From an uncultured Clostridia bacterium (GTDB lineage: Bacteria; Bacillota; Clostridia; Lachnospirales; Lachnospiraceae): a stretch of 18,153 bases of DNA. The stretch lies in assembly GCA_946405675.1 (NCBI GenBank), contig CAMJIC010000021.1:1-18153 (forward strand), written 5' to 3'. The position numbers were made by a program, and so were the translations under genes. Shown here piece by piece: positions 1-7,825 of this stretch (the stretch's first letter is position 1; every line of letters starts with the position of its first letter). The notes under the pieces were generated by a model. The model saw only the letters and a program-made list of their open reading frames with translations. It searched no databases and was not told where the DNA came from.

Positions 1-397
1 GCCTGCCCAGCCGGGCAGTGAACAGAAACGCTGGCAGGAGTGTGACTTGTAACCAATAAGCACTGCGACGAGGTTAAAAAGGCTGAATAAGACTAAGGAT
101 CTGTCCTGATGATACCCTTTAACAATATTGATGATTGTCAATTGAAAAAGGTTGCAGTACCAATAATTGAAGAGCGTGCTGAGAGGATCAAATCTTCTTT
201 CAGCACGCTCTTTTCATACCAATATGAAAGACCTAAAAATAGAAGCCTGCTTATTGGGCATGACTTCAATTGTTCAAAATAAGGAACTGCTGCAAATCAA
301 CTTATGCATATTGCTTTTCTGGTTTTCCGTTATCTGCTTCAGAAAGCCACGACGCCTACTAAATGCATACTGTTGTTCCCAATCGTTTTGATCAGTC
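1..397. other. Gene-free left edge, origin unclear
   Basis: No protein gene is recognised here. On the plus strand, open frames entering from the left close at about 21, 52 and 59, so the very start could be the C-terminal tail of an upstream gene or the 3' part of an RNA gene. Positions 3-18 form a small hairpin (CTGCCC/GGGCAG). A strong terminator hairpin at 172-214 implies plus-strand transcription arriving from outside the window and converging on rsmG. Positions 215-397 carry no convincing coding signal on either strand. No parA or parB gene is visible beside rsmG, although those genes are often neighbours in Firmicutes. Confidence 0.5.
172..214 (+). terminator. Rho-independent terminator, plus strand
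   Basis: An 11-bp perfect stem (GAGCGTGCTGA at 172-182, TCAGCACGCTC at 200-210) with a 17-nt loop is followed directly by TTTT. It would end a transcript entering from the left edge. Read on the minus strand the tail is TTCAATTATT, so it could also weakly stop rsmG transcripts, but the plus direction fits best. Confidence 0.8.
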
Positions 398-1147
398 TCA
401 CAGGGGTTCCTTCGAGGGAGTTCCTGCCTTTCTTGGATACCTGGACGGTGTTCTGTTCTCTTTCCTGATCACAACAAAGGACCGTTCCATATCGGTTCCG
501 GGAAGTGGAACCGTCATTACCTCACTCACTTTTCCCCCAAGAATTCTGATTGCTGCTTCCGCCCTGCGTACCTCCTCTGAAATCTGTGCCGCTTTATAGG
601 AGATGAAAAATCCATCCTTTCTCACGAATGGGATACAATATTCACTCAAAGAAGACAGGTTTGCCACGGCGCGGGATACGACCAGATCAAAGGATTCCCT
701 GTACTCCTTCCTCTTTCCCAGATCCTCCGCGCGTCCGTGCAGCGCCTGGATATTCGTAAGACCGAGAGCTGTAATCACCTCATTCAGGAAGCCTACTCTT
801 TTGTTCAGGGAATCAACGAGAACAAAATCAAGATGAGGAAAAACGATCTTAAGCGGTATTCCAGGAAAGCCTGCGCCGGTGCCAAGATCCAACACACTCA
901 TCTTTTTGGAAAGATCCAAAACCTTGATCAGAAGCAGACTATCCAGAAAATGCTTCGTCTGTACCTCATCCCACTCTGTAACCGCAGTCAGGTTCATCAC
1001 CTGATTCCTGTCGTACATCATCCTGTAAAACTGAACCAGCTGACTGGTCTGTCTGTCAGAGAGTGAGATACCAAGTTCTTTGCATCCATCGATCAGTATC
1101 GATGGATAATTACCTTTAATATCGTAGTTTGTCAATATTTCAGACAT
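398..1147 (-). CDS. rsmG: 16S rRNA (guanine-N7) methyltransferase RsmG (GidB)
   Basis: RsmG uses S-adenosylmethionine to methylate N7 of a conserved guanine in the 530 loop of 16S rRNA (G527 in E. coli numbering). The 249-residue protein has the family's class I methyltransferase core. The SAM-binding motif DLGTGAGFPG is at residues 87-96, preceded by LTAVTEWDEVQTKHFLDS, typical of the family N-terminal half, and SRAV follows at 158-161. The length is close to the usual 210-250, with a short basic C-terminal tail of low similarity. The start ATG at 1147 has GGAGAT a few bases upstream. It lies 35 bp downstream of mnmG on the same strand, so it is likely the last gene of the leftward cluster. 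Loss of RsmG is known to give low-level streptomycin resistance in other bacteria. Confidence 0.96.
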   Translation of the reverse strand: MSEILTNYDIKGNYPSILIDGCKELGISLSDRQTSQLVQFYRMMYDRNQVMNLTAVTEWDEVQTKHFLDSLLLIKVLDLSKKMSVLDLGTGAGFPGIPLKIVFPHLDFVLVDSLNKRVGFLNEVITALGLTNIQALHGRAEDLGKRKEYRESFDLVVSRAVANLSSLSEYCIPFVRKDGFFISYKAAQISEEVRRAEAAIRILGGKVSEVMTVPLPGTDMERSFVVIRKENRTPSRYPRKAGTPSKEPL

Positions 1148-1182
1148 TGTTTATCTCCGTCTGTCCTATCATATAATGATTT

Positions 1183-3081
1183 CTATTTTTGAGAGATTGA
1201 GGAATTCCTTTTGAGGTAGATCATCAGCACAGAGACATCCGCCGGATTGACCCCCATAATGCGGGACGCCTGCCCGATCGATGCAGGACGTATCTCCTTG
1301 AGTTTCTGCCTTGCTTCATTTCTCAGACTTGGCACAAGATCATAATCGATTCCCTCCGGAATCCTCATATGCTCCGTCCTGCGAAACTGATCGACCTGTT
1401 TTTTCTGTCTCCGGATATATCCTTCATATTTGATTTCAATGTTAACCTCTTCCTGAACATCCTCAGGAAGGCATGGCCTGTCCGGATCGATGGCGGAAGT
1501 TTTCTGATAATCAAGTTCCGGCCTTCTGATCAGCTCCGCCATGGTTGCACTCGTACTCAGAGGCGTACTGCGGGAAGCAGACAGAAATTCATTGACAGAA
1601 GCGGATGCACCCACCGTCAGCTTGTTGATCCTCATTATCTCCTCTTCAATCCGCCGCTTCTTTTCCAGGAATCTCTGATACCTGTTCTCCGGAACAAGAC
1701 CTGCCCGGTAGCCTTTTTCAAGAAGCCTCATATCCGCGTTATCCTGCCGAAGCAAAAGACGGTATTCGGCCCGTGAGGTCATCATCCTGTAAGGCTCATT
1801 GTTTTCCTTTGTAATCAGGTCATCCACCAGAACACCAATGTACCCTTCCGAACGGTCGATCCTTAGGCTTTCTCTTCCAAGGATCTTCATGGCGGCATTG
1901 ATTCCGGCATACAGCCCCTGCGCGGCAGCCTCTTCGTATCCGGAGCTCCCATTGAACTGACCGGCTGAAAACAGGCCATGGATCTTCCTGAATTCAAAGG
2001 TCTCAGTCAATTGAAGGGAATTGATGCAGTCGTATTCAATCGCATATGCCAGCTTTACGATCCTGGCATGCTCAAGTCCAGGAACCGTCCTGTACATTCT
2101 CACCTGAACATCCTCAGGCATACTGCTCGACATACCGTCGATGTACATCTCATCCGTATCACGTCCCTGAGGCTCAACAAATACCTGATGGGATGGTTTC
2201 TCTGAGAACCGTACCACCTTGTCCTCAATGGACGGGCAATATCTGGGGCCTGTTCCCTTGATCTTCCCGGAATAAAGAGGAGAACGATCCAGATTCTCCC
2301 TCAGGAGCTGATGCGTCTGTTCATTCGTATGGGTCAGGTATACAGGAACCTGATCGATCTGAACCTCAGATGGATCAGTTTCGAAGGAAAATGGAATCAC
2401 CGGAATATCCCCGTCCTGACGGGTCATTTTTGAATAATCAATCGTCTTTCCATCGATCCTTGCCGGTGTTCCTGTCTTAAACCGGTGCATCTCTATGCCA
2501 TGCTCCTTCAGGGAATCGGTCAGATGACCTGCAGCCTGCATTGCATTCGGCCCCGTCGGGATCGAAACATCACCATAAATGCATCTTGCGTTCAGATAGG
2601 TTCCGGTGCACAGAACCGCAGCCTTGCAATGCCAGATGGTGCCGGAGATCGTTGTAACTCCTGTAAGCGTTCCGGTCTCATCCGTAATGATCCCCGTTAC
2701 CTCCTGCATCCGGATCTGAAGGTGTTCCTGCCGTTCCAGTGTGCGTCTCATCCGCGCTGAATAAGCAGCCTTATCCGCCTGCGCGCGCAGGGAATGAACG
2801 GCAGGTCCCTTTGACCGGTTCAGCATCCTGCTCTGCAGGAAGGTATGGTCGATGCATCTTGCCATCTCGCCACCCAGCGCATCGATCTCCCTGACCAGAT
2901 GCCCCTTAGAGCTTCCGCCGATATGCGGATTACATGGCATCATGGCTATGGATTCCACGCTCATGGTAAATAATACCGTTTCCAGTCCAAGCCTTGCGCA
3001 GGCCAGCGCAGCTTCACAGCCCGCGTGTCCAGCCCCGACGATTACCACATCCACATACTCTTCCAGAATCACTCTGGCCAT
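1183..3081 (-). CDS. mnmG: tRNA uridine-5-carboxymethylaminomethyl modification enzyme MnmG (GidA)
   Basis: MnmG is the FAD-dependent partner of MnmE. The complex installs (carboxymethyl)aminomethyl groups on wobble U34 of several tRNAs. The 632-residue protein has the N-terminal dinucleotide motif GAGHAGCEAA at residues 17-26. The conserved MPCNPHIGG segment (Cys50) is followed by SSKGHLVREIDALGG, and a second Cys lies in GPRYCPSIEDKVVRF. The C-terminal helical domain ends with a SIGQASRIMGVNPADVSVL-type segment used for tRNA/MnmE contact. Two in-frame ATGs exist, at 3087 and 3081. The Shine-Dalgarno TAAGGAGG (3088-3095) abuts the first and sits 6 nt from the second, so 3081 is chosen. mnmE lies upstream on the same strand, separated by a 133-bp mobile element. 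Confidence 0.97.
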   Translation of the reverse strand: MARVILEEYVDVVIVGAGHAGCEAALACARLGLETVLFTMSVESIAMMPCNPHIGGSSKGHLVREIDALGGEMARCIDHTFLQSRMLNRSKGPAVHSLRAQADKAAYSARMRRTLERQEHLQIRMQEVTGIITDETGTLTGVTTISGTIWHCKAAVLCTGTYLNARCIYGDVSIPTGPNAMQAAGHLTDSLKEHGIEMHRFKTGTPARIDGKTIDYSKMTRQDGDIPVIPFSFETDPSEVQIDQVPVYLTHTNEQTHQLLRENLDRSPLYSGKIKGTGPRYCPSIEDKVVRFSEKPSHQVFVEPQGRDTDEMYIDGMSSSMPEDVQVRMYRTVPGLEHARIVKLAYAIEYDCINSLQLTETFEFRKIHGLFSAGQFNGSSGYEEAAAQGLYAGINAAMKILGRESLRIDRSEGYIGVLVDDLITKENNEPYRMMTSRAEYRLLLRQDNADMRLLEKGYRAGLVPENRYQRFLEKKRRIEEEIMRINKLTVGASASVNEFLSASRSTPLSTSATMAELIRRPELDYQKTSAIDPDRPCLPEDVQEEVNIEIKYEGYIRRQKKQVDQFRRTEHMRIPEGIDYDLVPSLRNEARQKLKEIRPASIGQASRIMGVNPADVSVLMIYLKRNSSISQK

Positions 3082-3087
3082 AGGCAT

Positions 3088-3095
3088 CCTCCTTA
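3088..3095 (-). promoter_or_regulatory. mnmG ribosome binding site that decides the start
   Basis: TAAGGAGG on the minus strand is a near-perfect Shine-Dalgarno. Spacing to the ATG at 3087 is zero, which is unusable, while spacing to the ATG at 3081 is 6 nt. This supports a start encoding MARVILEEY. Confidence 0.8.
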
Positions 3096-3136
3096 GGAAC
3101 TGATCAGAATCCTATCCAGTCTTTCTTTCCTGTTTC

Positions 3137-3269
3137 GTAACTGTTCAGAACCTGTTCTGAACAGTTACGCATCGGGCGATGCTTCGCATCCTGAATCGCC
3201 CGATGCCGCTTCATTTACACTTTCATACGCCCTCAGCAGCAAGTGCTTCGGGCTGTCCTGAACAGTTAC
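3137..3269 (-). mobile_element. 133-bp MITE-like element, copy A (mnmE-mnmG gap)
   Basis: This is a complete copy in minus orientation. It begins and ends with the 12-bp inverted repeat GTAACTGTTCAG/CTGAACAGTTAC. The exact 8-bp direct repeat CCTGTTTC flanks it at 3129-3136 and 3270-3277. On its own forward strand it contains three parts. Positions 17-41 form a small hairpin with GCCC/GGGC and AGCA/TGCT stems. Positions 64-101 form a GC-rich hairpin (GCATCGGGCGAT arm). Positions 102-133 form a terminal palindrome. It carries no open frame and so depends on a transposase elsewhere. It differs from copy C at only four positions, all within element positions 51-62. No T-run follows the hairpins, so it is not an obvious terminator. 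Confidence 0.88.
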
Positions 3270-3308
3270 CCTGTTTCTTCGATTTGACGAAATAAATACG
3301 GTATCACA

Positions 3309-4754
3309 TTACTTTCCCATGCAAAACTTTGAGAAGATCTCATTGACCACATCCTCCCCGACCTCTTCTCCTATGATAGAACCCAGCGCCTGATAAGCTG
3401 CCATCAGATCGATGGAAAAGAAATCCTCACTCATCCCCTGTTCGAGGCTTTCTCCTACGGTCTTCAGGCTGGCAAGCGCCTCCTCCAGCAGCAGCTTATG
3501 GCGGGTATTCGTGACCACAACCTCATCATTAAATGACAGCTTTCCATGGAAGAACATGTCCTTCAGCACCTTTGTCAATTCTTCATAACCGCTGCCCTTC
3601 CTGGCGGAAAAAGGAATCATCCTGGCATCGGATTGAATGTTTTCTTCGCGCAGCAAAGCACAGACATGATCCTTTGTCGTGATCTCCTCCAAATCTGTCT
3701 TATTCAGTAAAATGACGGAAGGATGCCTCTGCAGCAGAGCGGCGACGCGGCGGTCATTTTCATCTAAAGGAACAGAAGAATCCACGATCCACAGAAGAAG
3801 GTCAGCTTCATCAATGGATTTTTTCGCCCTCGCGACGCCGATCTGCTCCACTATATCCCTCGACTCGCGAATTCCGGCGGTATCCGTCACGAGCAGGGTA
3901 ATCCCCTGCATATGGATCGTCTCCGTCAAAAGATCTCTTGTGGTTCCGGCGATCTCCGTTACGATCGCCCTGTCCTCCCCCAGCAAAAGGTTCAGCAGAG
4001 AACTCTTCCCTGCATTCGGTTTTCCAACGATCACAGTCCGGATTCCCTCAGCTGCAAGCCTTCCATCCTCTGCCGTCCGGATCAGATGAGACAAAGACTG
4101 CTGCCATCCTTCCAGTTCCTTCCTGAATTCCTCCAGACCGGGAGCAAAATCCAGGTTTTCCGGATCATCCAAAGATGCCTCGATATGCGCGATCTGATAA
4201 AGGATCTGCCTTCTTAATTCTGTGATCCTCTGAAACAGCATCCCCCTTACCTGGCTGACGGAATTCTTCAGGGCAAATTCATTTTTCGCCTGGATCAGGT
4301 CCATGACAGCCTCTGCCCTGGACAGGTCGATCCTTCCGTTCAGAAATGCCCGCTTCGTGAATTCTCCAGGCTCTGCCGCCCTGACATGGATCCTGCATGA
4401 TGCCTCTTCCCTTTGATCGCAGCGCAGTACGGCATCCAGAACCTTCCTCATCGCAAGAATGCCGCCATGGCAGCTGATCTCAACCGTATCCTCTGCCGTA
4501 TAGGTTCTTGGGGCACGCATGACACTCACAAGAACCTCATCAATGATCTCGCCCGCTGCATCATGCACAAAGCCGTAATGAATGGTATGGCTTGCAGCAT
4601 CATGAAGCCTTCTCCTTCCGCCCGGAGAACGATAAACAAGATCCGCCGCGGCAATGGCATCCGGCCCCGAGATCCGGATGATCCCGATCCCGGATTCGCT
4701 CACCGCAGTGGAGATTGCGGCAATCGTATCCTGAAAAAGCTGATGGTCAGCCAT
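3309..4754 (-). CDS. mnmE: tRNA modification GTPase MnmE (TrmE)
   Basis: MnmE is a dimeric GTPase that works with MnmG on tRNA wobble uridine, using a folate-derived one-carbon unit. The 481-residue protein shows the N-terminal folate-binding domain (start to about 125), a helical domain, and an inserted Ras-like G domain. G-domain motifs are P-loop GKPNAGKSS at 244-252, TTRD at 271-274, DTAG at 291-294 and NKTD at 351-354. The family C-terminal motif FCMGK, with its catalytic-site cysteine, ends the protein at 477-481. It is slightly longer than the usual 450-465, partly through extra residues around 110-122. The ATG at 4754 follows ATAAGGACAG, a plausible ribosome site. A terminator hairpin lies only about 60 bp upstream, so expression depends on read-through from jag or on an unseen promoter. 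Confidence 0.97.
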   Translation of the reverse strand: MADHQLFQDTIAAISTAVSESGIGIIRISGPDAIAAADLVYRSPGGRRRLHDAASHTIHYGFVHDAAGEIIDEVLVSVMRAPRTYTAEDTVEISCHGGILAMRKVLDAVLRCDQREEASCRIHVRAAEPGEFTKRAFLNGRIDLSRAEAVMDLIQAKNEFALKNSVSQVRGMLFQRITELRRQILYQIAHIEASLDDPENLDFAPGLEEFRKELEGWQQSLSHLIRTAEDGRLAAEGIRTVIVGKPNAGKSSLLNLLLGEDRAIVTEIAGTTRDLLTETIHMQGITLLVTDTAGIRESRDIVEQIGVARAKKSIDEADLLLWIVDSSVPLDENDRRVAALLQRHPSVILLNKTDLEEITTKDHVCALLREENIQSDARMIPFSARKGSGYEELTKVLKDMFFHGKLSFNDEVVVTNTRHKLLLEEALASLKTVGESLEQGMSEDFFSIDLMAAYQALGSIIGEEVGEDVVNEIFSKFCMGK

Positions 4755-4813
4755 CTGTCCTTATCCCCCCCAATAAACCACACAAGCCTGACTGTCTGAT
4801 GCATCCATGTTTT

Positions 4814-4849
4814 ACAAAAGCCCGTGTCCGTTTCAAACGGTACACGGGC
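4814..4849 (-). terminator. Intrinsic terminator after jag, minus strand
   Basis: On the minus strand, GCCCGTGT and ACACGGGC (4842-4849 with 4820-4827) pair, and an inner CCGTTT/AAACGG extends the stem. The hairpin is followed by TTTTGT. It lies between jag and mnmE. The outer arm is also the left target-site duplicate of MITE copy B, so the element landed against the base of this hairpin without destroying it. Confidence 0.75.
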
Positions 4850-4982
4850 ATAACTGTTCACGGCAGCCCGAAGCACTTGCTGCTGAGGGCGTATGAAAGT
4901 GAAAATAAAGTGGCATCGGGCGATTCAGGATGCGAAGCATCGCCCGATGTGTAACTGTTCAGAACAGATTCTGAACAGTTAC
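4850..4982 (+). mobile_element. 133-bp MITE-like element, copy B (jag-mnmE gap)
   Basis: This is a complete copy in plus orientation, opposite to the flanking genes. The first base has changed (ATAACTG instead of GTAACTG). It differs from copies A and C by a few further substitutions, including CACGGCAG for CAGGACAG near the left end. The flanks are ACACGGGC (4842-4849) and ACACGGGT (4983-4990), an 8-bp duplication with one mismatch, so this copy looks somewhat older. The three internal hairpins of the family are all present, including the terminal palindrome at 4951-4982. Confidence 0.85.
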
Positions 4983-5006
4983 ACACGGGTTTCCATCTTC
5001 ACGGCA

Positions 5007-6170
5007 TTATTCTCCGTAAGAATCCGCACTCCCGGTTTCCGGGATCTTCACCGGATCCATACGCTCCGTATTCTCCGAGTAGCTGCCTTCCTCACGCTTC
5101 CTGTAGCCTCTGCGGTTTCCTCTCCTTCCATTGGAACGATATCCGCCGCGGCCGCGGTAGCGCCTCTCCCCATACTTGCGGTCAAGGGCATCCAGATCCG
5201 CATCCGCCTTCAATGTCACAACAACCTTCCGGTCAGGCTCTTCTCCCTCACTGTGGGTCGTGACAAACGGATCATCCTGCAGGGCGGAATGGATGATACG
5301 TCTCTCATAAGGATTCATCGGCTCCAGATAGACGCTCTGCCTGGTCTTCCTGACCTTTACGGAAATGTTCTTCGCAAGGTTTTCCAGCGTAGCCTTACGT
5401 CTCTCCCTGTAATTCTCCGTATCCAGCTTGACCCGCACATAAGTCGAGCTGCCCTTGTTGACGACAAGGCTGACCAGATACTGAAGAGAATCCAGCGTCT
5501 GTCCTCTCTTGCCGATCAGGATTCCCATGTCATCCCCGTTCATCTGGACATTCAGGACTTCCCCATCATAATTGCTGACAAGATCGACCTCCATCCCCAT
5601 CGCGCTGTAGACATCCCTGAGGAAGCCTTCCGCCTTGTCGATCGCTTCCTGGGGATTCTCAAGGGGTTTGATCTCCCTCTCTCTTCTCCTGGAAGGAGTA
5701 CTCTGCACACTCTCTTCATGTGTGCCGCTCTCTTCTTTCACAGGCTTTTCGCCTGTTTTATCCAGGGGATCCGCTGAAGCTGCGCTCCCGGCAGCAAGGT
5801 GCGCAGTTTCTTCTTCCGCCGCCTTTTCCATGGCTGCCTTCTGCTCTTCTGCCTTCCGCTCTGCTTCTTTCCGCCTGGTTTCCTGCTCCTGCTGCCTTCT
5901 TGCGGCTGCTTCTTTCGCTTCTTCTGCTTCCCTGATGGCCCTGGCAGCATCCTCCTGGGCCTTGATCTTCAGGCGCTCCGCCTCAAAATCCGCCTCATCC
6001 TTGACGCGCACTTCGATCACGGCATCCTTCTGACGCAGCCCCAGAAAGCCCTTTGACTCATGTTCGATCACAGTATAAACAATTCTGTCACTGGTCACGC
6101 CAAACCGGATGGTGGCATTCGTGATCGCATCCTGCAGCGTCTTTCCGCTGACCCTGATCATTTCACTCAT
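5007..6170 (-). CDS. jag: RNA-binding protein Jag/KhpB (Jag-N, KH, R3H domains)
   Basis: Jag (KhpB, EloR) is a cytoplasmic RNA-binding protein. In streptococci and others it partners with KhpA and affects cell elongation and division. The 387-residue protein has a Jag-N domain at about 4-57 (ending KGFLGLRQKDAVIEVRVK). A long charged linker at about 58-165 is rich in Glu, Ala, Lys and Arg and is probably coiled coil. A KH domain carries the GxxG-type loop IGKRGQTL at 219-226, and an R3H domain includes RRIIHSAL at 290-297. An Arg/Gly-rich tail spans about 337-360. It is much longer than the roughly 200-residue Bacillus homologue because of the linker and tail. The start ATG at 6170 follows GGAGG by 10 nt. 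The gene sits downstream of yidC, its usual neighbour. Confidence 0.94.
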   Translation of the reverse strand: MSEMIRVSGKTLQDAITNATIRFGVTSDRIVYTVIEHESKGFLGLRQKDAVIEVRVKDEADFEAERLKIKAQEDAARAIREAEEAKEAAARRQQEQETRRKEAERKAEEQKAAMEKAAEEETAHLAAGSAASADPLDKTGEKPVKEESGTHEESVQSTPSRRREREIKPLENPQEAIDKAEGFLRDVYSAMGMEVDLVSNYDGEVLNVQMNGDDMGILIGKRGQTLDSLQYLVSLVVNKGSSTYVRVKLDTENYRERRKATLENLAKNISVKVRKTRQSVYLEPMNPYERRIIHSALQDDPFVTTHSEGEEPDRKVVVTLKADADLDALDRKYGERRYRGRGGYRSNGRRGNRRGYRKREEGSYSENTERMDPVKIPETGSADSYGE

Positions 6171-6229
6171 GGGTAACTATCCTCCACATAATCTGACTGC
6201 GATTCAGTCCATCCCTGTGTCTTTCTTCC

Positions 6230-6261
6230 ATAACTGTTCATAACCTGTCCTGAACAGTTCC
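6230..6261 (-). repeat. Solo terminal palindrome of the MITE family (yidC-jag gap)
   Basis: This 32-bp imperfect palindrome (ATAACTGTTCATAA, CCTG, TCCTGAACAGTTCC) matches the right-end palindrome of the 133-bp element in minus orientation. It ends one base before the yidC stop codon at 6263-6265. The flanking octamers TTTCTTCC and TTTATTTC agree at 6 of 8 positions, suggestive of a decayed duplication but low in complexity. It probably derives from a full element that lost its interior. Confidence 0.7.
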
Positions 6262-6262
6262 T

Positions 6263-7516
6263 TTATTTCTTCTTATGCTTCTCATTGTACTCCGCGACCA
6301 TGTTCGCCCGCTCGGCCAATGATCCGGGACGTACATCTCTGCGCTTTGTCAGGGCACTCTCGTCCAGTCCTGTCGCCGCCTTCTGCATGCGCTTCGCACG
6401 GCTCAGGTTCGCTTCCGCATCTACTTTCCTCGTATTGATTGCAGCATTCTGCGCGATCTGGGCGCCGGTCACACCGCCCTTCTTTTCCATCTTCTTCTTG
6501 TTCTTCTCCATATTCTTCCGGAGAATCTCTTCCATATCCTGCTTTTCCAGCTTCTTATTGATCAGGATGGTCTGAACCATACGCACAACAGCAGACATGA
6601 TCCAGTAAATACCCATACCCACAGGAAGCGTCAGGCAGAAGAACGCAGACATGAGCGGCATGATGTTATTCATCATCTTCATCGTGCCCGCCATCTGGTC
6701 GGAGCCCTCAGGCTGCGTATTTCCCGCCATGGAAACCTTTACGGAGACCCACTGGGTCAGGGCGGCAAGAACAGGCACCAGAACCGCGCCGATCACGAAC
6801 CATACGGAGGCATGCTCCCTGATATAATTCATCGGCGTGTTTGCGATGTTCAGCCCGAGGAAGTTATTCATCATGCCGATGTTCTTTTCCGTCCTGGAAA
6901 TCACATCGCTCAGATCCGGGAATTTTTCCGCAAGCGCTGTCCAGTTATCCGGGCGGAACTTGTACAGCGTGTCAATGATCGTATCCTGCGTAAATGATTT
7001 CGCGATGGTTGTCGCCTGGATGGAACCTGCGATGTCCTGCAGGTACTTCTCAGCGCCTGCCGTCGTAAGAAGTTTAGAGGCCAGTTCCGTAAAGACTGCC
7101 TTCACCTGTCCCACATAGGCCGGGACATTCATAATCACGCGGTACAGAGGGAACAGGATCAGCATCTGCACGACCAGCTGGACACAGGATCCGGCAGGGT
7201 TCACGCCGTATTTGGCGTAGACCTGCTGCGTCTCCTCATTCATCCGCTGCATCGTAGCCTGGTCATTCTTTCCCTTATACTTATTGCGGATCGCGGTAAG
7301 CTCCGGGTTCATGAGCGGCGTCATCCTCGAAAACTTCTGCTGCCGGTAAGTCAGCGGAAGCATGAGCATGTAGATCGCGACTGTAAACAAAATGATTGTC
7401 AGGCCGATGTTTGGCAGGCTCAATGCCGAAAGGACCGCAAAGATCCCTGTCATGATATATCCAAGCACCGTTGCGATCGGTCCGAGAATACCGCCGCTTT
7501 TGGTAAGTAAACTCAT
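6263..7516 (-). CDS. yidC: Membrane protein insertase YidC/OxaA family
   Basis: YidC inserts and folds membrane proteins, alone or with SecYEG. The 417-residue protein has hydrophobic segments at about 12-33 and 36-56, 110-130, 240-260 and 290-315, fitting the five-helix core of Gram-positive YidC. A conserved-type arginine (Arg58 in LTYRQQKFSRM) follows the second segment, consistent with the buried positive charge in the substrate groove. No lipobox cysteine is visible at the N-terminus, unlike the Bacillus SpoIIIJ type. There is an unusually long loop at about 135-235. The C-terminal tail (about 330-417) is very rich in Lys and Arg, as expected for ribosome binding. The ATG at 7516 follows AAGAGGAAAAG. 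It belongs to the yidD-yidC-jag block. Confidence 0.95.
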   Translation of the reverse strand: MSLLTKSGGILGPIATVLGYIMTGIFAVLSALSLPNIGLTIILFTVAIYMLMLPLTYRQQKFSRMTPLMNPELTAIRNKYKGKNDQATMQRMNEETQQVYAKYGVNPAGSCVQLVVQMLILFPLYRVIMNVPAYVGQVKAVFTELASKLLTTAGAEKYLQDIAGSIQATTIAKSFTQDTIIDTLYKFRPDNWTALAEKFPDLSDVISRTEKNIGMMNNFLGLNIANTPMNYIREHASVWFVIGAVLVPVLAALTQWVSVKVSMAGNTQPEGSDQMAGTMKMMNNIMPLMSAFFCLTLPVGMGIYWIMSAVVRMVQTILINKKLEKQDMEEILRKNMEKNKKKMEKKGGVTGAQIAQNAAINTRKVDAEANLSRAKRMQKAATGLDESALTKRRDVRPGSLAERANMVAEYNEKHKKK

Positions 7517-7538
7517 GTGTCTTTTCCTCTTAATCTGT

Positions 7539-7587
7539 AAACGTCATTTTTCTGACGTTTTTGACCGCTGCGCCTTTTTATGCAGCG
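7539..7587. other. Two small hairpins in the yidC leader
   Basis: Between yidD and yidC, an 8-bp stem AAACGTCA/TGACGTTT (7539-7546 with 7553-7560) and a 6-bp stem CGCTGC/GCAGCG (7566-7571 with 7582-7587) lie side by side. The T-run follows the first stem only on the plus strand, which carries no gene here, so it is not a good terminator for the minus-strand operon. They may fold in the yidC leader RNA. Confidence 0.4.
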
Positions 7588-7615
7588 AGTCAGATAGCTG
7601 TTCGATTGCTCTGAA

Positions 7616-7825
7616 CTATGGAACCGGATCATAGCCGCCGTGCGAAAACGGATTGCAACGCACAAGACGCCATCCGGCAAGTAAGCCACCCTTCACAGCC
7701 CCATGTTTTTGAACCGCCTCCAGGGCATAATTGCTGCAGGTCGGATAATAAGGGCACCGGGTAGTCTTGAGCGGAGAAAGATACTTCTGATACTTACGGA
7801 TGGACCACATCATGAATCTCTTCAT
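7616..7825 (-). CDS. yidD: Membrane protein insertion efficiency factor YidD
   Basis: YidD is a small membrane-associated protein that aids YidC-dependent insertion. The 69-residue protein has the family signature YQKYLSPLKTTRCPYYPTCS followed by NYALEAVQKHGAVKGG and a C-terminal RCNPFSHGGYDPVP. An open frame continues upstream to 7942, but the ATG at 7825 has a strong ribosome site (GGGAGGAG just upstream) and gives the family's normal length. The first 32 bases overlap the 3' end of rnpA, indicating translational coupling in the rpmH-rnpA-yidD-yidC cluster. Confidence 0.93.
   Translation of the reverse strand: MKRFMMWSIRKYQKYLSPLKTTRCPYYPTCSNYALEAVQKHGAVKGGLLAGWRLVRCNPFSHGGYDPVP

Noticed and set aside
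101..109. CTGTCCTGA resembling the MITE left end
   Set aside because: Only nine bases match and the adjoining CAGTTAC end and flanking octamer are absent, so chance is sufficient.
167..391. Small plus-strand open frame
   Set aside because: It begins inside the terminator hairpin at 172-214, uses TTG, lacks a ribosome site and has no recognisable product.
4893..5777. Plus-strand open frame of 294 codons
   Set aside because: It starts inside MITE copy B and runs antisense through jag; no coding evidence supports it.
7590..7617. Weak palindrome-like TAGCTGTTC...CTGAACTATG before yidD stop
   Set aside because: Pairing is poor and similarity to the family palindrome is too low to call a remnant.
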